A stretch of 6,970 nt of DNA from Alphaproteobacteria bacterium (GCA_030831135.1 JAURLR010000050.1:1-6970), one strand, 5' to 3'. Positions 1 through 6,469 are shown, counted from the stretch's first letter. The notes: a model not told the origin generated them from the sequence alone. Program-made: numbers and translations.

Positions 1-525
1 GCAGAGAAGATCGACTGGGTCAAGGAACACAAGACCCACCGCCGTGGCCGCATTTCCGACTATGTGAAGGAGTTCAAGGGGGCCGAGTTCCATGAGGGCA
101 AACGCCCGTGGTCTGTTCCCTGTGATCTCGCATTGCCATGCGCAACCCAGAACGAAATCAGCAAGGAGGAAGCTGAAATTCTGGTCAAGAACGGTCTGAA
201 GGCGCTTGCCGAGGGCGCGAACATGCCGACGGTCAATGAAGGCGTGGAGGTCTTCCGTGACGCAAAGGTGCTGTTTGGTCCTGCGAAGGCCGCCAATGCC
301 GGCGGCGTTGCGGTTTCGGGTCTCGAGATGAGTCAGAACAGCGCCCGTATCTCATGGAGCGCTGACCAACTTCAGAAGCTCCTGCGCGACATCATGCGAG
401 ACATCCACGGTAACTGTCTGGAATACGCACGTGGCGAGGATGGTTATATCGACTACGCAAAAGGCGCGAATATCGCGGGCTTCAAGAAGGTCGCCGATGC
501 GATGCTCGCCTTCGGCGTCGTCTAA
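1..525 (+). CDS. gdhA: NADP-type glutamate dehydrogenase, C-terminal part (5' end outside the window)
   Basis: This is the last 174 residues of a hexameric glutamate dehydrogenase, which interconverts 2-oxoglutarate plus ammonium and glutamate in the cytoplasm. The frame is open from base 1, so the start lies upstream. Family hallmarks are visible: a coenzyme-domain segment ALPCATQNE at about residues 45-53 of the visible part, AEGANMPT at about 70-77, and the signature FGPAKAANAGGVAVSGLEMSQN-like stretch at about 92-113, followed by the usual C-terminal helices. The ANMPT and AKAANAGG motifs and the long C-terminal tail point to the small (about 450-residue) NADP-dependent class used for ammonium assimilation; cofactor choice is family knowledge, not read from the sequence here. 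The gene ends 45 bases before a convergent minus-strand gene. No damage is seen. Confidence 0.93.
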   Translation, partial: AEKIDWVKEHKTHRRGRISDYVKEFKGAEFHEGKRPWSVPCDLALPCATQNEISKEEAEILVKNGLKALAEGANMPTVNEGVEVFRDAKVLFGPAKAANAGGVAVSGLEMSQNSARISWSADQLQKLLRDIMRDIHGNCLEYARGEDGYIDYAKGANIAGFKKVADAMLAFGVV

Positions 526-569
526 GTAACCGGTCTCGCCCACCAACACCGACCATCTGAGCAGGACTA

Positions 570-599
570 TTTATCGGTTCGCAATGACGCGCCGATAAA
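570..599. terminator. Inverted repeat at a convergent gene junction, possible weak terminator
   Basis: Eight-base arms TTTATCGG (570-577) and CCGATAAA (592-599) flank a 14-base loop that can pair a little further. The repeat lies at the 3' end of the minus-strand gene and includes its stop codon; on the + strand it lies 45 bases after gdhA. The outer A/T pairs could act as a short U-tract for either direction, but there is no real T-run, so terminator function is only a guess. Confidence 0.25.
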
Positions 600-1212
600 G
601 GGCGGAGCGAAGTTCCTTCACGTCTTCGCCCAAGTCCTGCCAGAGGGGGTCGGCATATTCCATGCTGTCCGCATATTCGCGCAACAAGAAATGGGATGGT
701 GAACCCTCCATCGACAGGTAACGGCGGAGACGAATCACATCTGCGGATTGTGCCATTGCTGGCAGGTATCGGGTAACAAACTGAATATTGAAATCCTGTA
801 CCGCCGATGGGTTCAGATTGAACCGGTCGACACGAATGAATTCCCCCAGGGTCGCGTCCATCCGACCAACTGAAGCAAGCTCCGGCCCAGTCCAGGCAAG
901 CGTGTAGCGCTCGGGATTGCGGAACTTCTCGTGATAGGCCGCGTCCCGGGGTTTTCGAACTCGGCGCAGCCCCTGATACGCCTCGCCATAGAGATGCCCC
1001 AGGCTGGGCATTTCGTACAATGTCAGGAATTGCTGCCCCTCGCCTGCCACTCGGTCATAGCTTGCACAGGCGTTGAAACCAATCTGCATGCGCGCGGGAA
1101 ACATATCCTCGATCAGCCAAGGCCGGAAATCAGCTCGATCATCCACATCAAGGTCGCAGAAGATGGCAAGCAGGCCCGTCCCGCGTCCCGGCGTATCGCT
1201 GATCTCGGCCAT
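571..1212 (-). CDS. Hypothetical protein with two ferredoxin-like (dimeric alpha-beta barrel) units
   Basis: This is a 213-residue soluble protein with no signal peptide or membrane segment; I do not recognise a named function. It appears to hold two related halves. The first (about 11-90) runs strand GTGLLAIFCDL, a helix with PWLIEDMFPARM, strand FNACASYDRV, strand QQFLTLYEMPS and a helix, the order of EthD- or ABM-like ferredoxin folds. The second (about 120-205) starts with strand EFIRVDRFNL and has RLRRYLSMEG and HFLLREYAD in equivalent places. Such folds serve as small monooxygenases, isomerases or binding proteins, so function stays open. It follows the TauD-type gene by 8 bases; its AGGG ribosome site (1219-1222) overlaps that gene's stop codon (1221-1223), which suggests translational coupling and a role with the oxygenase. 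Confidence 0.72.
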   Translation of the reverse strand: MAEISDTPGRGTGLLAIFCDLDVDDRADFRPWLIEDMFPARMQIGFNACASYDRVAGEGQQFLTLYEMPSLGHLYGEAYQGLRRVRKPRDAAYHEKFRNPERYTLAWTGPELASVGRMDATLGEFIRVDRFNLNPSAVQDFNIQFVTRYLPAMAQSADVIRLRRYLSMEGSPSHFLLREYADSMEYADPLWQDLGEDVKELRSALYRRVIANR

Positions 1213-1220
1213 CTTTCGCC

Positions 1221-2279
1221 CTATGCGGTCTCGAAGACGATCTCGTTCCCATGTCCGGGGTGGCCACCACGGACAGCGCCCGCCCGGGTATCGCGATAGA
1301 AAGGCGCAAAGGCCGGAGACAGTTCCCGCCCATTGGGCAGGGCCAACCAGAGACGCATCAGATGCCGACGCCGCGCGGGTTCCGGGTAATCCTCGAACTC
1401 GGTGCGCATATGCAGCATCAGATGATTGTTCAGGAACTGGATGTCACCCGGCTGAAACATCATGGTGAGCTGAAACTCCGGCCGCGCACAGATTTCGTCG
1501 ATCAGATCGAGCGCCTCGCCCTGTGCAGCCGTCATCTTGGGCAGATGGTCCATCATCTGGGCCGAACGCATATGTGTACGGGTGTAGCGGGCGGCGAACC
1601 GTCCCTTGTGCATGGTGAAGACCGGCTGCTCATAATGCGGCGGGGTACCGGGCAATTCATTGCCCTGAAAGCTCCAGTAATAGGGCCGGTACAGCACCTC
1701 GAGAAGATCGGGCCTCGTGCGCAGTATTTCATTGTGGATTGCCGAGGTGCTGACAATACGGCTGAGCCCCCCGCGTTTGGCCGGCTGAAGGCAGAACAGC
1801 CCGGTCACATCCGCGGCGTCAGCGTGATAGGTCAGCTCTCCCGCGCTTGTGTACCCCCTGAATTTTGGCCCATCCAGCCCGGTACCAAGATCGCGCACAT
1901 CCCCGAGCACGTCACCGCGCTTGCTCTGGGACACGGCAGTCCCGAGATGCAGGCCAAGCCCCCAGTAGATGAACCGCAGGTCATCCTTGCTGTATCGCTC
2001 CACCGGAATACCGCACAGCAGATAAAGCCCCCATCCAGCCTCCAGTTCCTGCTGCACTCTGGACAGGATTTTGCTGACACGTGGCAAGGGAAACTGTTCG
2101 CGAGTCAGGGTCGCGAGGGTGGCACCGGCAGCGCACGCGCTCCGGTATGCAGCGTCGATCTCTGCGATTTCGTGCTGCGAAAACGGATGTATCCACGCAT
2201 CGGTGGACTGCGCTGTTTCTCCCATCCAGACGTCCGGTCCAGAAAGCGGGATGCGCTCAAGGTTTTCAGCAACAGACAT
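1221..2279 (-). CDS. TauD/TfdA-family Fe(II)/2-oxoglutarate-dependent oxygenase
   Basis: This is a 352-residue cytoplasmic oxygenase. The family uses Fe(II) and 2-oxoglutarate to hydroxylate a small substrate (taurine, phenoxyacetates, carnitine precursors and others). The metal triad is visible as H152-x-D154 in LTYHADAADVTGL, with the distal H290 in NNHLMLHMRTEF. The Arg for the 2-oxoglutarate carboxylate is likely one of R303-R305 or R309 in PARRRHLMRLWLA. Before the core, GWGLYLLCGIP (82-92) is the usual early core strand, and GTAVSQ plus VRDLG (113-131) match a TauD subgroup. The first 75 residues are less conserved. The start is set by GAGGGA (2288-2293), 8 bases upstream. It is the first gene of a two-gene unit and has its own AT-rich upstream region with inverted repeats. 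The substrate cannot be read from the sequence; no ABC transporter or sulfonate gene is nearby, so taurine use is not supported. Confidence 0.88.
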   Translation of the reverse strand: MSVAENLERIPLSGPDVWMGETAQSTDAWIHPFSQHEIAEIDAAYRSACAAGATLATLTREQFPLPRVSKILSRVQQELEAGWGLYLLCGIPVERYSKDDLRFIYWGLGLHLGTAVSQSKRGDVLGDVRDLGTGLDGPKFRGYTSAGELTYHADAADVTGLFCLQPAKRGGLSRIVSTSAIHNEILRTRPDLLEVLYRPYYWSFQGNELPGTPPHYEQPVFTMHKGRFAARYTRTHMRSAQMMDHLPKMTAAQGEALDLIDEICARPEFQLTMMFQPGDIQFLNNHLMLHMRTEFEDYPEPARRRHLMRLWLALPNGRELSPAFAPFYRDTRAGAVRGGHPGHGNEIVFETA

Positions 2280-2449
2280 GGTGGCGATCCCTCAAATTGT
2301 CACAGCGCATTGCAATCAAGCTGTTCTACGCCTTGGATCAGATCATCATAATCAAATTATTAATGATCAATAATTCGATATTGTCGAATGATGCGTTTTG
2401 GTCCTGAGCGCCCGCCGTCACTGAATCCGGTATCGGCGCGACGAAGTTC
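2280..2449 (-). promoter_or_regulatory. AT-rich control region of the oxygenase operon with two adjoining inverted repeats
   Basis: This 170-base gap separates the GST stop from the oxygenase start. Bases 2340-2390 are far richer in A/T than the surroundings. Two repeats adjoin there: TTATTAATGATCAATAA (2357-2373, 7 of 8 base pairs symmetrical) and ATTCGATATTGTCGAAT (2373-2389, 6-bp arms, 5-bp spacer). They share base 2373. A TATGAT-like -10 for the minus strand lies at 2345-2350, but no good -35 is seen, which would fit an activated promoter. The size and symmetry resemble operators of dimeric helix-turn-helix regulators such as GntR or LysR types; the regulator is not in the window. Confidence 0.45.
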
Positions 2450-3148
2450 CTAGAACTCCATATCCAGTTCTTCCATCTCTTCGGGCTCTTTTTTCGCCGC
2501 CGACACCCATTCTGCCATCGGCTCCCATTGGAAGATGGTTTGGCAATATTTTCGGGACTTGCCCGTTATCGGCACGTTGTAGGCCCGAAACCGTGTGCAC
2601 ACCGGCGCATACATGGCATCGGCGATTGTCGGTTTGCCAAACAGGAACGGGCCGCCATAGGTATCCAGACAATCCGCCCAGATCGCCTGAACCCGTTCGA
2701 TATCCGGGTGGGCACCTGCAAAGATTTTGAAATTCTTGTATTTTGACTTCAGATTCATCGGAAGTGCAGAGCGGAGATTGTAAAAGCCGGAATGCATCTC
2801 ACCGGAGATCGACCGGCAATGCGCACGGGCCACGGGATCCTTGGGCAACATTCCAGATTTCGGAAACAGCTCGGCCAGATACTCGGTGATCGCCAGGACA
2901 TCCCAGACGCTGACCCCATTGTGATCGAGACGCGGCACCAGCACCGATGGCGCAAGGAGCAACAATTCCGAGCGGACATCAGGATCGTCGATCGACACGA
3001 CCTCTTCGTCGACTTTCAAACCTGCCAGCTGGCACAACAGCCATCCCCGCAGTGACCAGGACGAATAGGTCCGGCTTGAAATCGTCAAGACAGCCGGTGT
3101 TTCGGACTTTTTGGTCCGACCGGTTTGTCTGGTTCGTGTTTGCGTCAT
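2450..3148 (-). CDS. Glutathione S-transferase family protein
   Basis: This is a 232-residue cytosolic GST-fold protein; such proteins conjugate, isomerise or reduce compounds with glutathione. After a basic 18-residue N-terminal extension comes the thioredoxin-like domain (about 19-97). It starts at VLTISSRTYSSWSLRGWLL, where S29, S30 or S32 would be the thiol-activating residue. The cis-proline is P72 in VLVPRL. The usual D/E-S-x-A-I glutathione site reads W-D83-V84-LAI, so the Ser is Val here. The helical domain (about 105-225) has SGEMHSGFYNLRSALPMN and the N-capping box T174-I-A-D177 in FGKPTIADAMYAP, then an acidic tail. The SSWSLR subgroup is often annotated as maleylacetoacetate isomerase-like or YfcF-like, but the substrate is unknown. 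The start has a strong AAGGGG (3155-3160) in front. It is divergent from phaZ and may share control with it. Confidence 0.88.
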   Translation of the reverse strand: MTQTRTRQTGRTKKSETPAVLTISSRTYSSWSLRGWLLCQLAGLKVDEEVVSIDDPDVRSELLLLAPSVLVPRLDHNGVSVWDVLAITEYLAELFPKSGMLPKDPVARAHCRSISGEMHSGFYNLRSALPMNLKSKYKNFKIFAGAHPDIERVQAIWADCLDTYGGPFLFGKPTIADAMYAPVCTRFRAYNVPITGKSRKYCQTIFQWEPMAEWVSAAKKEPEEMEELDMEF

Positions 3149-3288
3149 GCGTCACCCCTTGTTGCATTGCACAATGCTCGATATTGCGCTGCACTTCAAT
3201 AAACACTAGCCTTCCCGGCCATCGAGTCACCTCAGCGATTCGCGAGATCAGCAGGCGGTCAAAGACCCGCCCGACCGGGTAATATCGT
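3149..3288. promoter_or_regulatory. Divergent GST/phaZ promoter region with two TGC-N3-GCA sites
   Basis: The 140-base region holds TGCATTGCA (3163-3171) and TGCGCTGCA (3185-3193), both of the form TGC-N3-GCA and 22 bases apart. The first is part of the larger inverted repeat GCATTG-CA-CAATGC (3164-3177). This TGC/GCA pattern resembles what I recall for sites of PhaR, the repressor of PHB-granule genes in alphaproteobacteria. A minus-strand promoter can be drawn as TTGAAG (3194-3199), 17-base spacer, CATTGT (3171-3176), with one site in the spacer and the other at the -10, which suits repression of the GST. No comparably good + strand promoter for phaZ is seen. An imperfect stem, GCGGTC..GACCCGC, lies just before phaZ. 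Confidence 0.42.
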
Positions 3289-4503
3289 ATGATCTATCAA
3301 GCTTATCAGAACTACGCCGACGCCCTTGTACCAATCCGTGGCATGGCCCTGCTGGCCAATTCGATGGCCCATACAATTCCAGGGTTTCGCCTCACCTATA
3401 CCGGTCGAAAGGCCACGGCGACCTGGCAAATGACAGCCCGCGCGCGCCTGTCACATGATCGCCCGCCCTACCAGATTGTCGAAGCTCTGGTGGATCATGA
3501 AATGGTCCCCGTCCGCGAGGAAATCAGCCTGTCACTTCCGTTCTGCGACTTGCTGCATTTTGCCAAGGACGGCGTCGAGAAACAGCCACGCATTCTGGTT
3601 GTTGCGCCCCTTTCCGGCCACTTCTCCACGCTTTTGCGCCACACCGTTCAGACATTGCTGTCTGACCATGACGTCTACATCACGGACTGGAAAAACGCGC
3701 GCAATGTTCCCGTGTCCGAGGGTGCGTTCGGCTTTGATGATTATGTGGACTACATCATCGCCTGTCTGGAAGCGCTTGGACCGGACTCTCATGTGCTCGC
3801 TGTTTGCCAGCCCTGTGTGCAGGCACTGGCGGCGGTTTCCATCATGGAAGAGGATCGCAATCCGGCTTCACCGCTGAGCCTGACGCTGATGGCCGGCCCC
3901 ATTGATACCCGCATCGACCCGACCGCCGTCAACGAGTTGGCCATGTCGAAACCGATCGAATGGTTCGAGCGCAATCTGATTGCCGAAGTCCCGAAGCGAT
4001 ATGCGGGCGCAAAACGCCGCGTATACCCCGGTTTCGTGCAGCTGCTCGCCTTCATGTCGATGAATGCGGAGAAGCATACGGAAACCCATGAGAAGCTTTA
4101 CGATCACCTCGCCAATGGGCGCGAAGACGAAGCCAAGGCGATTACGGATTTCTATGACGAATACTGTGCCGTGCTCGACATGCCAGCGGAATTCTACATC
4201 GAGACCGTGAAGACAGTTTTTCAGGACGCACTTCTCGCCAAGGGCGAACTGGTGGTCCGGGGCCGGAAGATCGACCCGCGCGTTATCCAGCGCACAGCCC
4301 TTCTCACGGTAGAGGGCGAACGTGATGATATCTGCTCGGTCGGACAGACGGCGGCCGCCCACGAGATCTGCGCCAGTCTGCGCCCGCATCTTCGACGCCA
4401 CCACCTGCAGGCCGGTGTCGGCCATTACGGAACATTCAGCGGCAAGCGTTGGGAACGTCAGATCTATCCGGTCATCAAAAATCTGGTCCTGGCCACGAGT
4501 TGA
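3289..4503 (+). CDS. phaZ: Intracellular poly(3-hydroxybutyrate) depolymerase
   Basis: This 404-residue enzyme degrades native PHB inside the cell, releasing stored carbon; it acts at the granule surface. It lacks a signal peptide, as expected for the intracellular class and unlike secreted depolymerases. The N-terminal MIYQAYQNYADALVPIRGMA matches how this family begins and supports this start, although the ribosome site is weak (only GGGT about 9 bases upstream). The alpha/beta hydrolase core includes ILVVAPLSGHFSTLLR (102-117) and DVYITDWKNAR (128-138). The nucleophile is a Cys rather than a Ser: C173 in LAVCQPCVQALAAV, as in PhaZ1-type enzymes. The acid is likely D346 or D347 in EGERDDI, and the His is H379 in GVGHYGTFSG. 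Length and all motifs are typical, so it is probably functional. No phaC, phaP or phaR gene is in the window. It ends 9 bases from a convergent hydrolase gene. Confidence 0.95.
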   Translation: MIYQAYQNYADALVPIRGMALLANSMAHTIPGFRLTYTGRKATATWQMTARARLSHDRPPYQIVEALVDHEMVPVREEISLSLPFCDLLHFAKDGVEKQPRILVVAPLSGHFSTLLRHTVQTLLSDHDVYITDWKNARNVPVSEGAFGFDDYVDYIIACLEALGPDSHVLAVCQPCVQALAAVSIMEEDRNPASPLSLTLMAGPIDTRIDPTAVNELAMSKPIEWFERNLIAEVPKRYAGAKRRVYPGFVQLLAFMSMNAEKHTETHEKLYDHLANGREDEAKAITDFYDEYCAVLDMPAEFYIETVKTVFQDALLAKGELVVRGRKIDPRVIQRTALLTVEGERDDICSVGQTAAAHEICASLRPHLRRHHLQAGVGHYGTFSGKRWERQIYPVIKNLVLATS

Positions 4504-4512
4504 CCTTCCGCG

Positions 4513-5352
4513 TCAGGCCGCCTGCCGCACCATGAAGTCGGCCAGAACCTTTGCGATCTCGGGTTCATGGGCTTCCCAGTCCTCGAACGGCACCACCGGC
4601 ACATCCTGATCTTCCATCGGAAGCACGTGTATTTCACTGCCCGGGATCATCGTGTGGACGGCACGCCCGCTGCGGGAATCGTGAATCTTGTCGTTCCCGG
4701 GGATCACGATTGCGGGCAGCTTGATCGAATTGAGCTCGGCTTCGGTCACGCCAAAGACCGGCAGGTCTGCGCCCGCCACGAAGAGATCGCGCAAACGGGT
4801 CTGAATATCGATGAATTCCTCGGCCGTCAGCGCCATCAGCCGTTTGCGATTTTCCGGATTGGCCGTAATCCGCTCGCCATATTCCGGCGTCTGACAGATC
4901 GCCTCCATGCCACCATCACGCGCGATACGGATGAACTGTTCGTAGTAGTTCTCCGGCAGTCGCGCGGCAGCAAAAGCCCCGCCGGATACCCGGAGCAGCA
5001 AAAGGCCACGCGCCGTTTCGGGATGCCGGAGCCCGAACATCAATGCTGTTCTCGCGCCTGAGGACGAGCCGCCAATGAATGCCGGGGCCGCCCCAAGATG
5101 ATGCAGCAGTTCGTTGAGATCATCGGCCCAGACCGCTTCCTCGACCTCGTTTCCCTGCATGCTGATATCGGATGCGCCGGTATTGCGCCGGTCATGCAGC
5201 AGCACGCGAAAACCATGGGCCGCGACCTTCTCGGCCAGCGGCACGAATTCGTCAAACCCGCGGCGACCGCCGGTGATCAGGGTGACATAAGGACCTTCAT
5301 CTCCAATGATCTGATATCGAAGATTGACGCCCCGGATATTCGCTGTCGGCAT
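4513..5352 (-). CDS. Alpha/beta hydrolase, substrate unknown
   Basis: This is a 279-residue cytoplasmic alpha/beta hydrolase. It begins with the usual two N-terminal strands (ANIRGVNLRYQIIGDEGPYVTLITGGRR; the oxyanion-hole HG is GG here), then GFRVLLHDRRNTGASD (47-62). The nucleophile elbow is G95-S-S97-S-G99 in FIGGSSSGARTA, with S97 as nucleophile. The acid is likely D221 in VIPGNDKIHD. Where most members have GH for the catalytic His, this one has MEDQDVPVVPF (246-256), with the only nearby His at 242 and 262, so the triad is either rearranged or incomplete. A cap region lies at about 125-205. The start has GGGGGAAG (5357-5364) in front. It is divergent from the thioesterase across a region with two matching palindromes. 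Esterase, lactonase or C-C hydrolase roles are all possible. Confidence 0.85.
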   Translation of the reverse strand: MPTANIRGVNLRYQIIGDEGPYVTLITGGRRGFDEFVPLAEKVAAHGFRVLLHDRRNTGASDISMQGNEVEEAVWADDLNELLHHLGAAPAFIGGSSSGARTALMFGLRHPETARGLLLLRVSGGAFAAARLPENYYEQFIRIARDGGMEAICQTPEYGERITANPENRKRLMALTAEEFIDIQTRLRDLFVAGADLPVFGVTEAELNSIKLPAIVIPGNDKIHDSRSGRAVHTMIPGSEIHVLPMEDQDVPVVPFEDWEAHEPEIAKVLADFMVRQAA

Positions 5353-5374
5353 GTTGCTTCCCCCATTTGTCGGC

Positions 5375-5414
5375 GGATCGATTCGATCCCGTTGTCCACG
5401 GATCGACCCGATCC
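5375..5414. promoter_or_regulatory. Pair of 15-bp palindromes, probable operator of the divergent hydrolase and thioesterase genes
   Basis: GGATCGATTCGATCC (5375-5389) is a perfect inverted repeat around one central base. GGATCGACCCGATCC (5400-5414) has perfect 6-bp arms around ACC. They differ at only two positions and are 25 bases centre to centre, so they are two copies of one site, probably bound by a dimeric repressor or activator. The second overlaps the -35 of a candidate + strand promoter. No regulator gene is adjacent. Confidence 0.6.
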
Positions 5415-5442
5415 TAATCTCACGTTATATGCTGTATCAGCA
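5403..5442 (+). promoter_or_regulatory. Candidate thioesterase promoter and a TGCTG-N3-CAGCA repeat
   Basis: TCGACC (5403-5408) and TATATG (5426-5431), 17 bases apart, each match 4 of 6 sigma-70-type consensus bases and would start transcription about 55 bases before the thioesterase. TGCTGTATCAGCA (5430-5442) overlaps the end of the -10 and has 5-bp inverted arms; it could be a further protein site. This is a pattern call only. Confidence 0.35.
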
Positions 5443-5493
5443 AAACCAAATACCAGTTCCCCGAATATCCGTTCCCAAGAGAAGATAGCGATC

Positions 5494-5928
5494 ATGACCG
5501 ACCTTACCGCCCGCGACTCCTTCGCTATCTGGACAACCGTCAGCGTGCGGTACGGCGACCTTGACCCCAACAATCATGTTAACAACGGTGCCATCAATCA
5601 GTACTTCGAGGATGGTCGTGTGGGTTTTCGCCTGCAGCGCCTGACCGAGGTTGCCGGCGATACATTGTCAGGGTTCGCGGTGGTGAAGTTTGCTGCGAAC
5701 TATCTCGCCCCCGCGCATTACCCTGGCGATGTGGAAATCGGCACTGTCGTCACCCGGATCGGCAGTTCGTCCTATGGTCTGGGCCAGGGGGTTTTTCAGG
5801 ACGGCAAATGCGTGGCGACCGCCGAAATCGTGACCGTGCAGTTTGACCCCGAAACCTCGAAGTCGGTTGCCCTCGCCGCGCCGTTCCGGCGCGCACTTGA
5901 AGCGGCCATGGGTCCGTCTGCGACCTAG
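5494..5928 (+). CDS. Hotdog-fold acyl-CoA thioesterase (4HBT / FadM-YbgC type)
   Basis: This 144-residue protein is a single-hotdog thioesterase, a family that hydrolyses acyl-CoA thioesters and works as dimers or tetramers in the cytoplasm. The signature is at 18-31: VRYGDLDPNNHVNN, where D24 is the expected catalytic Asp and HVNN caps the long central helix (NGAINQYFEDGRVGF). The strands FAVVKFAANYLAPAHYPGDVEIGTVVTRIG (61-90) and CVATAEIVTVQFDPE (106-120) complete the fold. The frame is open much further upstream, but that part lies over the hydrolase gene and has no hotdog features; the ATG at 5494 has AAGAGAAG about 10 bases before it and gives the normal family length. The acyl group is unknown. 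It ends 4 bases from the convergent cupin gene. Confidence 0.88.
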   Translation: MTDLTARDSFAIWTTVSVRYGDLDPNNHVNNGAINQYFEDGRVGFRLQRLTEVAGDTLSGFAVVKFAANYLAPAHYPGDVEIGTVVTRIGSSSYGLGQGVFQDGKCVATAEIVTVQFDPETSKSVALAAPFRRALEAAMGPSAT

Positions 5929-5932
5929 TAGC

Positions 5933-6469
5933 CTATTCTCCTGCCGGAACCATTTTGCCGTCCGCACCCAGCCTCAACCCGGCCGCAGTCGCCGCATCAA
6001 TGACCGATTGTGGCCGGGACACCGTTGAGTTTTCCGTCCCACCAATGATCACCAGCAGATAGCCATAGCTGTCGCCGACATTCTTGAAACTCCGCATCAC
6101 CTTCTCCGGAACCGAAATGCAATCCATCGGGCCGAGCACAACCTCTTCCATGGCATCGCCTTCGTTCCAGTAGATCGCCCACTGACCCGAGATGGGTATG
6201 AAAACCTCCACCTCTTCATTGTGGGTATGCATGGCCGAACCGTTGTCCGGCTCGGCCCCCACATAGGCCACATTGAATCCGCTGGAATCGACAATGCCAG
6301 GCTGAGTTCCTGCGTCCTCGGAGACACCTTTTCCAATAACGCTGTAGATATCGCGCTGAAAACCGGGAATGCTCTGAGTAATCATTAGCTGTGTGTTGCC
6401 CTGCTGATCTGCAAATCGCGCGATACGCGCGCTCATCTCGTCCTGGCTCATTTCGATGATGTCGCTCAT
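5933..6469 (-). CDS. Small single-domain cupin protein
   Basis: This is a 178-residue protein with one cupin barrel. Motif 1 is clear: H81-x-H83-x4-E88-x6-G95 in MHTHNEEVEVFIPISG, giving three metal ligands. Motif 2, GPMDCISVPEKVMRSFKN (113-130), has R126 where the fourth ligand His normally stands, so metal binding would be by three protein ligands or be weaker. The N-terminal 65 residues form a helix and strands (ARIARFADQQ, MITQSIPGFQRDIYSVIG). The family includes dioxygenases, isomerases and sensors, so I name no reaction. The frame could begin 14 codons earlier at 6511, but the ATG at 6469 has GGAGGA directly before it (spacing 4) and is preferred. It is divergent from the hydroxy-acid dehydrogenase, which suggests a shared pathway or sensing of its substrate. 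Confidence 0.85.
   Translation of the reverse strand: MSDIIEMSQDEMSARIARFADQQGNTQLMITQSIPGFQRDIYSVIGKGVSEDAGTQPGIVDSSGFNVAYVGAEPDNGSAMHTHNEEVEVFIPISGQWAIYWNEGDAMEEVVLGPMDCISVPEKVMRSFKNVGDSYGYLLVIIGGTENSTVSRPQSVIDAATAAGLRLGADGKMVPAGE

Noticed and set aside
1221..2279. Calling the oxygenase taurine dioxygenase (tauD)
   Set aside because: Only the general metal and 2-oxoglutarate motifs are present; no taurine transporter or sulfur-starvation gene is nearby.
1251..2351. A 366-codon open frame on the + strand, opposite the oxygenase gene
   Set aside because: It is longer than the real gene but has no domain-like pattern or ribosome site, while the minus-strand frame shows the full TauD metal triad. 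It is a shadow of GC-rich codon use.
3868..4425. A 185-codon minus-strand open frame inside phaZ
   Set aside because: It is antisense to a complete, motif-rich phaZ and shows no recognisable fold.
4567..5061. A 164-codon + strand open frame opposite the hydrolase
   Set aside because: The opposite strand encodes a clear alpha/beta hydrolase with a nucleophile elbow; this frame is low-complexity shadow sequence.
5098..5493. A 132-codon upstream extension of the thioesterase frame
   Set aside because: It overlaps the hydrolase gene on the other strand and crosses its promoter, has no hotdog similarity, and the ATG at 5494 gives the normal family length.
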